64,000 bases of DNA. Source: Eremophila alpestris peregrina. Taxonomy: Eukaryota > Chordata > Aves > Passeriformes > Alaudidae. Below, piece after piece: positions 1 through 14,204 of the stretch; the stretch's first letter is position 1, and each line of letters starts with the position of its first letter. Below the pieces are notes generated by a model. It was not told the DNA's origin. It saw nothing but the letters and a program-made list of their open reading frames with translations, and did no database searches. The translations under genes and the position numbers were made by a program. Location: contig WMCF01000035.1 of NCBI GenBank assembly GCA_009792885.1, forward strand, positions 571,616 through 635,615, written 5' to 3'.

Positions 1-3000
1 GAAAAAGTCTAAGACAGGTTAAAGATTTAGCCAGTAAAGAGCATGCACATCTCAGTGATGAACTTCTTATTTCTAATAAAATGGAAGTTTACTAGCTTTC
101 AGAGCATGCTGGGACTTCTGTACTCAAACTTTGTGGAGATGATGGCAGGAAGAATAACTACAGAGGGAAAAAAGATTTAATTTTTTGATATGTAGATTTT
201 GTAGCTCTCGAAAAATCCATACAGGAGAAGTTTAGAATTAGATATAACACTACCTGAAGATATTTATTGAGAAGAAATACACAAGTTGGGGAACAACAGG
301 CAGAACTGAAGACATACTGCTTTTGCACAAAGGGCTGAAGTTCAATCAAAATCAAGAAGTTTTTGCATAGTAAGTATGATTTAAAAAGTCAACCACAAAT
401 ACATGAGATTTTTTGCAGTAAAGAAAGCGAACAAAAAGCAGAACTCTGGGTAGTCAATCAGCCAGTCTAGGAATCTATTTGTGGCCACTGTTTCTTTGAA
501 TGCAAAACACAGGATTCAAATGCAGCTGAACTTATTTCATAATTCACATCACCTTTTAACTACAAAGGCAGCATAACAATCTCTGCTTATGCACAAATAA
601 TCTATGACAAAATCAGTCCCAACTGACAAAAATACTTTAAGACACAACATTTAGAAAATTAATTGCCTTTTGGTGTCTGAGAAACAGCACAGAATTTCCA
701 ACTTGTCCTCATTTTAGCATACGTCTGTACTTCAACATTAACAAACTTGGGTGCTGTTCTAGCACTTCTTTCTCAAAGGAACACTCACTTCTCAGCTGAA
801 AAGGAGTCTGAAAAAAGGTACCTTAAGATTGAACATGCAAGACACTAAAATGCAGGTGCTTCCTTCACAAAAACATTAACACTTTCCACACTGCTTTTCC
901 AAAACACTTAATTTAGAAATTCTTTCATAAGAAATTTTTCTTGAAATATCTGTAAAACAGAGTTGAAGATCAAAATGGCATGATGGTTGTTACAGGTCTC
1001 CCTGCCTTCCAGAGCATGTCAGAGCCAGTGTCTCGTACAGAAGAGTATTTCTAAACAAGCAAACCCATGATACCAAACTCTAAACATGATCTAACAGTAG
1101 CTGATCCTAACTTAAATTTTAGAATCCTAAGATTTGAAAACATAAATTAAAAAAAAAAAAAAAACCAAACCAAACCAACACCACAATCCTGGATAAATTT
1201 CATATAATAATCTGAATGGTTCTACTGTCTCTTTCGCCACACTGAAGTTTGCTTTGTTGTTGTTTTCATCTTTCCTTTTAAAATAGCCTCCTGCAGCTCT
1301 AAGCTAAAAATCTTCCTGGAGCTTCTATGTGACAGCTGCAGTATCTTAGCCATCTGTTTAATTTATATTTGCTAATGCAGCTCCTGCTGTTTTCAACTGA
1401 CAGGTTTTTTTCTCTCTTATTACCCCCACACGGGAAATCATTGCACTTGCCAATGTTTCTCTGTAGTCTCAGATGTCAAATCAAGTCTGGTGACAAAAGG
1501 TGATGAATGAGGCTCCTATACACCTCCCTTTTATGCTTTTCAGAGGGTTTTTTTGTTGTTGTTTTGGGGGAGTTTCTTAATTATGGAAATTGTAAGGGGG
1601 TTTTATGTTATTTCTTTAAAGAATAATTAAAGCAAAAAGTAGTACAGAGTCAGGAGAAATCCTACTCCCTTACTCTCAACATAGTAATTCTGTAGAAAGG
1701 TTGAGGCTGGGGGATCTCCAAGATGCTCTCTGAAGCAGATTATCCATTCCATATTCAGTCACTAAAGTCACTGATTCAATCTCTTCAGTCATCTATGGTC
1801 ACCCACCAAGCTCAGGGTTTGTCTGACTATTGTCTTTCCCCCATTTACAACCAACAAGCCTCCAAACTTTTCTGGAGTGCTCTGGATCTCAGAAGTATTC
1901 CAAAGTTAAAGACAAGGGATGGAGCCCCATGTTGCAATGCCAGCACTTACTGCCATCCTGTAAAAGCTCCTGCAGGAAGGTGCAGGGCCCACAATTACAT
2001 TCCCTGTGCTGTTCAGAGACACTGCACAAAAGGACCAACTGACTCCTGGAACAGCTGCCAGCCTTACACAGCAAGCACAGATGTTACTGGCCCTGCAACT
2101 TGTTACCATGCCCCAGGGGAGAAGATCAAAGAGTCTTTCTCTGCTGAAAAGTAACATCAAGTTTAACACAAAACTTTGCAATTTAACATAGATACCTTTT
2201 CGCGTGTAAAACTGCATCAGCTGAATCTCAGTGAGCTCTGCAAAACCTGTCCGAGGTGATGCAACACTCCTCTGATCCAAGGAGCACATTACCTGTTTCT
2301 GGGCTGGGGCTGGCCACTGAAGTCACATTAAACACAAAGAAATCAAACCCAGAAAGTGTGACCACTCTTCCTTTCCAAAGCCCCTTTCAACAATATTAAC
2401 TGGAGAGACACATGGAAACACGAAATGAGCACTTGCCAAAGGGCTGGAAGATGTGTGCTTTCTGGTTGCAGAGAGAGCTCTGCAGAGTAGCTGAGAAAGA
2501 GTTAGTAGGGATACATGTTTGAGGGAATACTTGGGAGACAAAAAGCCATAATCTCTTATTGCTGCTGTTCCCAGAAAGTGATGATGAGACAATAAACATA
2601 TTGTTCTGAAACGGTAGAGTTTGCTCCAACATCAAAGCAACCCATAGGGCAGAACTTGTGACAGCTCCCTATCTTGTGCAGAATCATCCCACTGAGCTCT
2701 GGAGGATAAAATCATTTGAAGCAAAATGAATGTTTCTGCTTTCCAAAGTACAGTGAGTTAGTGCTAAAAATAACTACAGCTGCACTGTGGAGAAGGTTAC
2801 TGCTTCATCTTCATACCCCCTGAATATAATTACATTCAGGTACTCCTTGAACAATTGTAGTACAAAAATTTGATCTTCTAAGAGCATACTGGACCAAAGC
2901 AGAAAAGCTTAAAAGAAAAACCCTTAGGTCTAATAAACTAATAGCTACAGCATACATGAGGACATTATATTCCCTCCTATCCAGGAAATTCTGCCCAAGA

Positions 3001-6000
3001 GCCATACAAGTAAACTCTTAATTTGCAATCTGTATCTCAGTATTTTCATCAGAAAATATTTATGTATGGATATGCTGATGTATTTCACCATAGTACTATT
3101 ATACAGCACACAGGCTAGATAGCACCCACCACAAATTCTAACACTTTTATAACTCAGTGCCAATACCAACGGGGGAAAAAAGTAATGTCTAAGAGTATAC
3201 AGCCCTGAATACCTAAAGACTCACTACTCAGCTTGATTACTTGGACTTTACAATATTTCAAAAGTAACACAATAAAAAAAGCGCAAAGATTAAATTATAA
3301 CAAAACACGTTATTCTTCTCTTAGTCAGACACTACTTGATAGAGCCTTCAATCCAGGACTAGCACACCAACTTGGCTTTCCACTGCCCAAGAACAGTGGG
3401 GGATGGGAATAGCCAGATAACCGGAAAACCCAAACACACAAACCAAACAAACCCAAACCCAGCAGACCACAAACCCTGCTGCACAGAGGCCAAAGCCCTG
3501 TGCCCTTGCACCATGTTTTGCAGCACTCCAGGTTCTGGGACAATTCAGCTGAGGTACAAAGGCAGCCTCATAAGATACACCATCTGACAAATCTCTCAAA
3601 GCAGAAGGGATCATGGTACATACAAAGTACTCTTTCACCAGTTATCCTGCTGAAACTGCTGCTATCATCAGCTCCATGGCTCTAAGTCTCGTAGAGTCAG
3701 AGTTTTAGTCTAAATCTGTGAGTTGTGGAGCCCAGCCAGCTCCTGAAAGCTCCTCCAGAACCTTCAAAGCCAGCTTCCCAGCATCCCATGTTTCAGAAGC
3801 AAAAAACAGACATCAGCAGTAGCTCTGAGCAAAGTTGGTGAGGGCTCAGCAGGTGAACCAGCTCAGGGTCTGAGCCACACATAAACCTAGGTACTGCTGC
3901 CATGTCTGAGCCCAGGATATCAGTATGGATAACTTGCTACATGAATAATGTACCCATGGAAAATACAACATTAGCTGCAAAAATAAATAGAAGGAAAGCA
4001 AATTTCTGTGTCTACAAAGTAATTCTATGGTCAGAAATTAACCAATCAAGCTATAACAAATACATACAAATAAATAACAAAGGTTATTTGCAACATCTCT
4101 CATACAGTGTTTAAAATCCTGTCCTCTAAAGCTTTGCCTGAGTATATTCCTCTTCAGTTGCCAGCATTCTCAGGCATTCCCCAAGAGCCACTTCTGTGAA
4201 AAGCACATAATGCTACGCTCAAGGAAATCAGACTTAATACCCTAGACTGTCCAATATATGCAAGCAATATACTAGGTTAAACATGACTGTCCATATATAG
4301 ACAGTATTTCAAACCCAAACCACATTAATCCTCACTATCCTGAACTGTAACTCTGTGCTCTAACAAAGAGGTCAGAGCCTTCCCCAAAAGTGCCAATGCT
4401 AGTTTACTTTGAGATGCAACAGCCTTAAACAAATTTTCAAGTTTTACCTTCCAGAAAAATGAGTTTTGTTGTTTATCAGCACTTTAGGTGTCTAGATGTA
4501 AAATGAAAAGGCAAGTACAGCTGCTCACAGCTGATAAGGCCTCATGCTTCTGGCATTTATTTATATCCATGATCAAGAGTAACAAACTCATGTACTTTAA
4601 ACAACTGAAGCAACTATTGGATAAAATATGGAAATCAGAAGATGGGACTAGAAGCAACCTCCTTTACTGCATAAATCCACTTATTCACCATAAATCAAGA
4701 AAAAATACATTTGGGTAAGGGTAATAAAAGATCCATACTGTCTGTGAAGATCAACTGCCAAAGCAGAGTGTCTCAACAACAATTTCCAAGTTAGGGCACG
4801 AGAGCAACTCCTGATGACATTTTGTTGGTTCTCATCTGAACATGGGGCCAGCACCCCCGCCAATGCAGTTAATGTTTTCTGGCTGAGGTCACTAGCATCT
4901 GGTTTGTGTACAGGCAGCTTCTGCTGCACAGGCACAGAGGCATCACAGGATGTCACAGGGGAGCACGGGTTTAGTGTTTGTGATTAACCTCAAGCAATGC
5001 CTGATTTGTGGGGTTGCAAAACACAGATGGAAACTCAAGTTTGAGATTGCACTAAATAGGAAGAGGTGGTCAGTCCTATGGGGCAAAGCCTAAGAGAGAG
5101 CAAATTATAAGACAGAAGAGAATGGAACAGAAGCTTGCACCTATGGCCAGCTTGGCCCAGGGTTGACCTGACTCCTGCAGGAGTCTGAAAACTCACATCA
5201 CAACTCAATAACACAGTTATTACACTACATCAAGATACTGCTTATAAACTGCAGCTTGTCTGTACTCATCTGCAACATAATACTGTGTTAGGGTTAGGCT
5301 GTACTCAGTTATCCAAAAGTGGAGGGTTAAGAGCTTCAAGGTACAGCTCTGCAAGGAGCATAAAGCAATGTTAGTGGATGCCAACAGAAGAGGTGGACCC
5401 ACATCCCCAGCTATTCATAGCGTGCTGATCCAAATAACTAATCCACCAAAAATTTATTAGCAATCAGTCAGACTTATGAGCTCATCAAATGCACCCTACA
5501 GCTCCCTGATTGCAGGAGCTGAAGACAGGAATGCTGTAACTGTGGCAGATGAGAGCAACACTGAGCTCTCACAGTCCGAGGTCACCTTTCACTAAACAGT
5601 ATCTTTATTATATAGACTGATGGGGAAGGCAGGAGATAAAAAGGCTGGCTAAAGAATGTCCTAGTCCAGTAGACAATCATTTTTCATGTGTGTGTCTTGT
5701 TCTGTATCTCAAGAATCATTATGGAACTGAAACACTGGTTATTTCCATATAAACTTCTAAACTGGCAACAAACTTTGAGTTCTAGGAGTCAAAACCCTGA
5801 AAAAGACTGAAACACAAACTGCATTTTCAAGAGCTCTCCCTCGTGTGCCCTCCTGTTTTCTCCTACAGTATCTCTCTGCTATGAAAAATGTTAGCTTTCA
5901 TTTAAAACAGCAGCCAATACTAATTTCAGATATCCCTTCTCCTGCTTCTTTCCTATCTTTTTGCTCTCCTAATAGAATAACAATCCACTAACCAGACTGG

Positions 6001-9000
6001 TTGGAGAGGGATGTATTGGAATCGAGTGCTACTGGAACGAGCCTTAAGGAGAGGATTTCACAGGGACAAATCTGAAAGAGCCAGCAGCTGGCTGCGAGGC
6101 ACACACTACACAAATCCACTCAAATACAAGAGGCATCTCTCACATTGCACCCAAATTTGACTCCATCTCACAACAGCTTGCTATTCTTTCACAGTAAACT
6201 GACAGCAACACTTACTCAGATATCCAAGGTTAGAGAAAATGTTTACATTAAAGAGTTCAATCCCACTTCTTGTCATGACTTCCGTGCTGTATTTTGCTTT
6301 GCAGTTTCTCATTTTAATTTTGTGTTCTAAATTTGGGTTATGGCAAGACAATAGGAACTTGAATTGCTAGGCATAATATAAAGTACAAAAAAATAAATTA
6401 AAAAGTCTCATCTCTGAGAAGCAAATGTTCTTAGATATCTTTAGATAATGCCAGCACCAATACTATGTGCCTGATGCTTAGGCACAAAAAAAATGAGGCA
6501 GAAAATCAGTATCAGACACTGACCACAGCAGTTCTCAGTATGAGATATGCCATATGCAACAAAGTGACTTGGACAAAAACAAATACGTCAGTACATTAAA
6601 CTGTCCCTTTTTCCCCAGTCAAAACCTCACAACTCTTTAGTAATTATTCAAATGTCCCCTTCCTTGATGAGCACTAATACTGCACATCTGAGTCTTTTAG
6701 CTAGCAGCCACATGGTTTATGAAGCAGCAGCTCTGCCAGGTGAGGAGAAATGATAGCCTGTCATGCTGACCTAGCACAGAAACACATTTCATCCACCTGG
6801 AAATTGTTCTTATACAACCAGTGCTCTCAATATACTAGAAAATAGTTTAGATACTCGATGATTTAGATTTTGATGTTCTTACTCTGGATATAGACATCAA
6901 AATTCCCCCTGCCTCTCATTCCTCACACACTTAATATGCTGATTTAATTATAAGCCTGTAATTCAGTTTACATTTTACAGGAGGCAAAAGGTAAGGAGAT
7001 TCCAGTAAATGATACTTGAGATAAGAGAATGAGTTACTGGAGAGCACGATGCTCATTCTTTGCATATGTACCAGCCTATTATAAAGGGCTTAAAAATTCA
7101 CTCAGACAGAACACGTAGGAAGCCTTGGCAAAAGCTAAACTAAAATTAATTTTCCAGATTTTAAGGCTATAAAGGTAACTTGCAAAGTACAAATCAGCGA
7201 GGACCTGACTTTGTAAACCCATGGACAGACAGCTTCAATCTCCTGCTCCATGAGGTTTTTTCCCCAGCTGCCCTGAACCAAGCTTTGTCCATTCTCACTG
7301 ACTGGGGCACCTGGCAGCAGGGACTGGAGTGAAGCTGAAGCAAATGAGGTCAGTTCCATGCTGCACTGCCTGGGGAAGCTCTGTAGGGAAACCCAGACAC
7401 TGATCACTAAGGAAAAGGTGAAATAAAACATCTAGCAAGCAGAAAGAGGTTTAGAGATGGATCGTTCTCCAGCTCCCCACATCTAAACAGCAAGGACAAG
7501 ATTAAAAAATTACAAGCCCTGGCTACTATTCAGCTAAGACAGAAGGACAGAAAAAGGAAATCAAACAACTCTGAATTTAAAAAGAGTGTGACATGAGAAT
7601 TTTTCCAAGAGTAATTTAACCAAAGACCAGATGGAATGAAGCACCGATATGTCCTAACTACAAGTTTCTTACGTCAGTCAAATTCTCCTCAGAGAAAACA
7701 TTAAAATCAAAAGACTTCAATCAAGTAAAGGTTGATCTTGGTGATGGGAAGAGGAGGAATTTCAGAAGGCAAAGTGAATTTAAATACATCCATGCTGAAA
7801 ACGGGAAGATCTTTTTTCAGAGATTGAAACCTGTCAGTAATACTCAGAAAAATTTTTGACAATCTCTATAATTATTAGCATAACAATCCTCACAGTGTGA
7901 GAGAAAAATTTGGGATTTTATCTCATTGCAAACCCATAAGCTGCTAGGAGTATATTTTTTTCATAAAGAAGATAATACTGAATCAAAAAGCTCCAGCAGT
8001 TTAAGAGAATAAATGGAAATACACGTGTAAGCTTTGATGCTGAAGCTGCTCACTCAAAATCACCACATTAAAACAGATTCTTACTCTTTCCCCATCCCTT
8101 ACAAATGGTAACATGAATCTGAGTTCCTATCAAAAAGCTAATCCAAACTACATTCTCTGTCCAATGAACTTCGCCATTTTTTCTCTCTGTAATACTTTAT
8201 CTCTACTCCACCCAACTTGTGTGATATATTTATGGTAGAAAAAAACTGCTTCAGAGGTGTATTTTTGAAAATCTATTTTTTTCTGCAGTAGCCCAGCCAA
8301 TCAGGAAATCAAAGCCCTGCATATTATCATATATTGTCTTGTATGACTGAAGGTCACAGTCCTCTGTGTCCTCTTCCCTCTAGGAAATCCCAAGCTCTGT
8401 GAACAAAAATACTACTACAATCTCTACAATAAACTACTTAAGGAACTGGATGTTATATTCATATATATTTCACATACATATATTTATTTTGTATGTACTG
8501 ACATACACACGCCCTTCCTGAAGCAGGAATTAAAAAAATCCCTTCTAAAACACCAGTGGCCAAACAGCTAACACACTAACATTCTGGAAGCAGCTTGCAC
8601 AACAAGGAAAGCAATTGCACAGTAGAAAACTCCAGCAGGGAGACAACAATGCAACAACAAACAGGACACAAAGCATCAAACAGCAAGTGAACTCTTGAGG
8701 AGCTAAGCCAGATGCAAAAGCTGCTGGTGGTGGTGTGAAGAGATGTATTGGTTAGCAACTTCAGTAATACATAGAAGGCGTGGAAATATTTATCAGTGCA
8801 AGCTGCTGAAAAGATGTATTGAAAGGAAGTTCACAGTCACTTATCAAACACAGCTGTTCAAAATCACCCAGGACAAATTTTCACATATGATCTCAAAAAC
8901 CTGGAAATACCACCCACTAAGGTATGCCACCAGTATTAATTCCTATGCTAGAACAGTCCTGACACAGCAGTTTTCAGCAGAAAACTCACAGGAATATCTT

Positions 9001-12000
9001 CTCTCAACAATGATATGTTGGTGGAATACTTCTACTTGGAAACAATGTCAGAATTTAAAGTCACAACATTTAATTCCAGATGCAAAAGCCACACATCTAT
9101 TCAACAATGCCAGGTATTCACTTCTCCCAAATCATCACTACTAAGTAGTCATCAGTCAAAACAACCCCTCCTTAGAAAGGACAGGCTTAAGCCTTTCAGC
9201 ATCAGCTAAAATTTTTTCTGATACCCTCTAAAACTATAGTTATCTTGTATGAAAAGTAATAAATAACAACAAAACAAATATTTTCTGTATAATTTTACAG
9301 AGCTATAATTTTAATTTTTCTGCTTTGCAGCTCCATTTCTTGCACATCAACAGTATCCTCAAACTCATATTTCAACCCTGGGCCTGTCAATATCCACAAT
9401 TCCACACATTAAAAGGTTCCTTATTCAGGAATCTGTTTTGACACTGCACTACTGATGCCACACGTACACAGTTAGTGCATACAGGGGCTGCTGGAATCCC
9501 ACTAAACACACAGTCTCCTGCTAACTTCAGCATCACAGCCAGGAAACCAAGTCAGGCTGCAGCAAAGAAATGCCACTTCTGCTGTGACGTGGACTCTGAT
9601 AAAGAAGTATATATGAGAGGAAGAGATTATGCCAGAGCATTTATTTTATTCCTTCATTCCTTACCTTTCCCTTTAAATTACCCTTGAAACACAGTCATAA
9701 GCAGCAACAGGTTTCACATATGAATTCTTTTTTCCCTGGGTGCTCTGGGGAAGCAAGAACATGCACTCAAGTGAGCATTCATGCCTCAGTCAGCTTGAGG
9801 ACAAGGCTCTGCACCGAAGCCCTTAAGACCTTCTCACGGCTGCTGATTTCATCCACGAACTGAAAGAGCATCTCAGCAGGACACTGCCAGCCTCCTTTTC
9901 AGCTCCCACTCACTGATTGCCAGTCTCTGGCAAGTGAAATGTCAAGAACCAGGCAGGGGCGGTGTTTGGAGAAGGAGGGATAAGAGATTCTCACCATCCA
10001 TCAACCTCAAAACCTATTCAGCCGACAGCTTGAATGGAACAGGCATTTCATTCTCCATGGTAACAAGAGATGGAAGGAGGTTGGGAAAAAAGAAAAACTG
10101 AGAGAGTACAGACCCAGGAAAATCCAATGTTGAAGATGCAGGGAAACTTGCAAACTTTGCAATTTCTCTTTGCTGAGCAAATTGCACGCAGAAGAGAGAA
10201 AAGCCCTTGCCTTGCCTGCACGGTCTGAGACAAGATGTCCCATGGCCATAATGAGGTGTCCTTTCTGTGAGCAGGGTACTGATGTGGGGGGAGGAAATCC
10301 CTTATCCTGCACCAATCCTACTCAGAGGAAAGACAAATGCCTTCTGAACACTGGAAATTTGGGAGAACTGCAGATTACTGCCTCCCAGAAAAAAAAAAGA
10401 ACTGTCTGAAAGGGAAAAGATACTGTTATTCCCTGTACAATACTTCTTGTCTACAGATCAAGGTGTGCCAGCACTGACCACAAACCGGAGTGGAGGATTA
10501 ATATCATTCTCTTTGCTTTGCATCTAACATGGAAGAAAGCACTTGTTACTTCTGCTGTGCTGAACCACTCTGATGAACAGATAAAAACAAAGCATTTGCT
10601 TATTCTTTTCCAAGGCACACCAAAATGAAGCATGGAAGCAGACAAACTTAAAATTCGGGCAGCACCTTTGCCAGCCTCAAGGGATCTCATGGTAAGTCAG
10701 TTCTTATTAACATTTCAGGCCTGGCCATCTTCTAAACTTTTTTTCCTGCTATTTTACATTCATAACTTGAGCTGTCACAGCCAGAATGTGCACAACAGGG
10801 AAATTACATTTGGATTCATGCACGTTTGTCTTCCAAGCTGGCCCCATGCAGCTACTGAAAAGAGTCTCTGGCTAAAGCACTTATGCAAGATAACCCAACA
10901 AAGGACTGAAAAGCTCTGCAAATCCTGGCTGCTGCCATCTTATTTTTTCTTAGTTCTTTACACTGATTCTTTTCTGAGGAACACATTTAAATTTCCCTCC
11001 CCCATCCAAACACACCACCTCTCAATTTGGAGTTTGTTCTCACTTTTTTACTGCATATAGGACATGCTGTTGGGGTAATACTTTTTTTATAACTTATTGT
11101 AGTATCTATACAGAGAGATTTTTGTTAAAGGTGACCTGCAGAATTGTTTTGAGTTCTTCCAGCAGTCCTTATGTATGAACAAATATGTTTAAGATCACAG
11201 TTTTTTAAAAACTATGAATTTTTCTTCATTGCACTCATCTGAATTTTGGATAGGCAGCTTTCAATTTCTTACATAGCTCTTTCCCATTCATGACACTGCA
11301 AGCTATAAGGCATGTTAATACACAACCCTGCCCACTGAATTTCAGCCTTTATTCACACCAATCATTTCAAAGCCACATGAATACATTCTTGCTTTTGAAA
11401 ATCCCTTTACTCCTCTGAAAAAAAATGTTTTATTTCTCCTCTGTCTTCCAAGACTGACTTTAGGAAAATACAGAATGGAGCCTCAGCAGAAACAATCCTA
11501 CAGTCACTTGCTACTTGCTCTCCAAATTATCTTCCTGAGACAGTCTTTTCCTTAGGCAAAGGAGGGCATATTTACCTTCTGAAATGTACTTCAGGCCCAT
11601 GGTTTAGAACTATTTTCCTTTTTTTCCTGAAGACCTTAACAAGAAAATGAGAAATGCTCCATTCTCTCTTCCCCAGCTGAAGCCAACTAAAGCGGGAGTG
11701 ACACCTCAGCTGGAAGATGTCAGCCTCTACAACTCTACATAAGCAAATAAATGCTGTTAAATGCACCTGCATAATCAGATGAATTCAGTTCTTTTCAACT
11801 AGTTTTGAAGATATTTCAGAATTACAAGGTGATATTTCCAGGCCATTTAAATATATTCTACCCACATCTTTAAAAATGAGGGTATTTAACACAGAAAGCT
11901 TTTTGTGTTCTTTTCATAGAACAATCTCAGAGTACTTTGTTATTTTGCTTTGTTACAGGAGCACAAAAAGGAAAGAAGGTATTTTTGCCAATCACCGTAA

Positions 12001-12940
12001 AAGCAGAATCATCTTCCTGCACTTGCTGTTCACTGCATTTCACCTTGATCCCCCTGAAGGTTTGAAAGCATTGTTGTTTATCTGGAGCTCAGGGAAAGGA
12101 TTTTCTTTCTCTCTGAAGTTGAGTCTAATGTACTTCAAAGAGTTGCCATCTATTAACATTATCCACTTGTCTTCCTATTCAAAAACTATACCCTTAGAAA
12201 TGAAGAGCTTTCCCAAATCTGTTCTAGCAGCAAGCTTTAGGCAGGAAAGAAGACACTGACAATGTTACCAATATTCAGAAATGTGACAAAAACCAGTCCA
12301 AGAGCACAGAGTCGTACCAACCACAGTGCCACTGTGTGTTCCCTTTCAGCCACCAGAAGGGAAATGTTGATGTGTCTCACCAACAGCATACACAGAGATA
12401 CACACTTTGGAAACAAATCTACTATGAATTGGCTAGGACTAGTATCTCAAAAGGCACCCTACCGAGAGGTACTGAAGTGAAGGGTGAAGCATGCCCACAC
12501 AGAATCAAGGCCTTATCCAGCTTCCAAAACAGAAGAATAAACAGTACAGTACAGCCAAGACTCAAAGGACTGCCCACCATGTGTGCCTGCCAGGCAATAA
12601 TAAAAGCTGAAATGCATCAATAGCTTCAGGCTGGCTGAGAACGAAACTGACTTGAGTTTCTGATCAAGTTTGGTGGTCTCCACACAGCTCTTGCATTACA
12701 AAAGCTGCCAGCTCAAGTGACATCAATTTTACAGAGAAGTGAACCAGCGGTGAACCTCACTGAGACAGCATTGGCAGTGGCACATCACAGCATCCTGAAC
12801 TGCACCTGCCCAGGTAACAAATACATCTGCTGCTGCCACAGCTGTCAGCCCAGAACTAAGTTCACCTTCTTCAAGTAGATGCCTACTCTGAAAACTTTGC
12901 CATGCCTACCAACAAAATTAACATGTGACATGACTGTAAC
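1..12940. other. AT-rich non-coding DNA, probable intron
   Basis: This is single-copy-looking, AT-rich and CpG-poor sequence. No protein family is recognisable in any frame, and the open frames are short and lack coding character. If the CpG-island promoter at 47-48 kb drives a minus-strand gene, this stretch would be intron or contain distal exons. The one segment that looks exon-like is 2196-2316, listed separately. Small features include a 16-base A run at about 1149-1164 followed by an AACC-type A-rich tail, and AT-rich microsatellite-like sequence near 8455-8510. Confidence 0.6.
2196..2316 (-). other. Candidate minus-strand exon, 121 nt, unidentified
   Basis: Read on the minus strand, a pyrimidine-leaning acceptor ending CTTCAG at 2317-2322 is followed by 40 open codons plus one base, then a GTATCT donor at 2190-2195. 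A second acceptor inside it (ending CCCAG) would give a 103-nt version in the same frame. The peptide includes SPRTGFAELTEIQLMQFYTR and the segment retains two or three CpGs in an otherwise CpG-poor area. I do not recognise the protein. The frame does not join the candidate exon at 18.3 kb, so it is either part of another transcript or a decoy. Confidence 0.25.
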
Positions 12941-13541
12941 ACAGAATCACAGAATAGGTAAGGTTGGGAAGGAACCACAGTGGGTCATCTGGTCTCACTT
13001 ACCTGGACAGGCAGGGTCATTCTAAAGCACGTTGCACTGTATTGCATCCAGATAGTTCGGGAACATCTCCACTGAGGGAGACTCCACAGCCTCTGTGGGC
13101 AACCTGTTCCAGTGCACAACAGCCTGCACAGTAAAGTTCTTCCTCATGTTCAGGTGGAACTTCCTGTGCATCAATTTCTGCCTGTTGCCTCTCACATCTA
13201 TTGCCTGACATTACTGAGAAGAGCCTGGATCTATCCTTTCAGCATTCTCCCTTCAGATATCTACAGACATGGACGAGATCCCCTCTCACTTGTCTCCTCT
13301 TGAGGCTGAACAAGGTCCAGCTCCTTCAGCTTTTGCTCATAAAAGAGATGATGAAGTCCTCTTATCCTCTGTCACCTCTGCTGGCCCTGTTCCAGGAGCT
13401 CCATGTCTCTCATGTCCTGGGGAGCCCAGAAATGGGCACAGCACTCCAGATGTGGCTTCGTTAGGGCTGAGTAGAGGGACAGGATCTCCTCCTTCAACCT
13501 CCTGGCACTGCTCTTCCCAAGGCATTCCAGGTGCTGTGACT
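12941..13541 (-). mobile_element. CR1 LINE fragment, 5'-truncated, minus strand
   Basis: The plus strand opens with the inverted CR1 terminal motif (ACAGAATCACAGAAT), then GGTTGGGAAGGAACC and about 550 bases that follow the avian CR1 3' region in reverse complement. Recognisable blocks are the 'cagcctctgtgggcaacctg' region, the 'cctgttgcctctcac' region, and the 'cccagaaatgggcacagcac' and 'ccagatgtggc' block near the far end. The 3' end of the element is therefore at 12941 and the 5'-truncated end at about 13541. Several open frames in this interval are remnants of CR1 sequence, not genes. It is an old, non-functional copy. Confidence 0.93.
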
Positions 13542-14161
13542 TAGCAGCAGAGTGCTTTCTATGGCTATTCCCTGAAGTATCACATTAAAACTGGGAAATG
13601 AGCAAGCTTGTTTTACATTAAAAAAGAAAATAGATGCATTAAACCCTAGCAAACATGTCACATTTTGAGCTAAGTACTCATCCACTGACCACAGTCAAGA
13701 CTGAGCCAGACTTTACAATTCCCAGAGAAGAGGAGTTTAAAGGTGTTTTAAAACACCAGATACTCCAGCCCCAGACTGACTCACATGACATGAGAAAATG
13801 GTGGAGACTAAATTCTTTCCTGTTCCCACTCCTAACCCTGAGGGAAGCTCAGTCAATCAGATAAAGACACATACCCAATGATAAAGATTCAGAGGACAAA
13901 ACAACAACAACAAAAAAAACTACACATGAATTTTTCCAAACATGTATTAAAATTGTTTCTGGGGAAAAAAAAGGCTAAAGACCATGATTGGAAAGCACAC
14001 AGAAATCATCCAGACCTCAAAAAATTCTGAGAACATCACTTGGGAAAGGCAAAGCATCTTGGTTTAAATTGGCAACCATGGCTGAAATATCTCTGAGCTA
14101 TTCTCAGTACAAGTGACTTCAAGGTAGGAATGAGTAGGGACAGAGTACAGAGCTGACCTGA

Positions 14162-14204
14162 TGACACAGTGTGTGTGCCATCAGTAAAAGAGCACACTGT
14201 GTCA
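14162..14204. repeat. 12-bp perfect inverted repeat, 19-nt loop
   Basis: TGACACAGTGTG at 14162-14173 is exactly complementary to CACACTGTGTCA at 14193-14204, with 19 bases between. The stem is too short for a typical pre-miRNA, and the flanks do not extend the pairing. A role is unknown. Confidence 0.75.

Noticed and set aside
4721..4956. Minus-strand frame with acceptor-like start and 60 open codons
   Set aside because: No donor was found before the stop and the peptide is not recognised; it is likely an old unclassified repeat or chance.
10612..10691. Plus-strand exon-like segment ending at a GTAAGT donor
   Set aside because: The acceptor is AAG rather than CAG, the frame that starts with ATG lacks support upstream, and the strand is opposite to all other signals.
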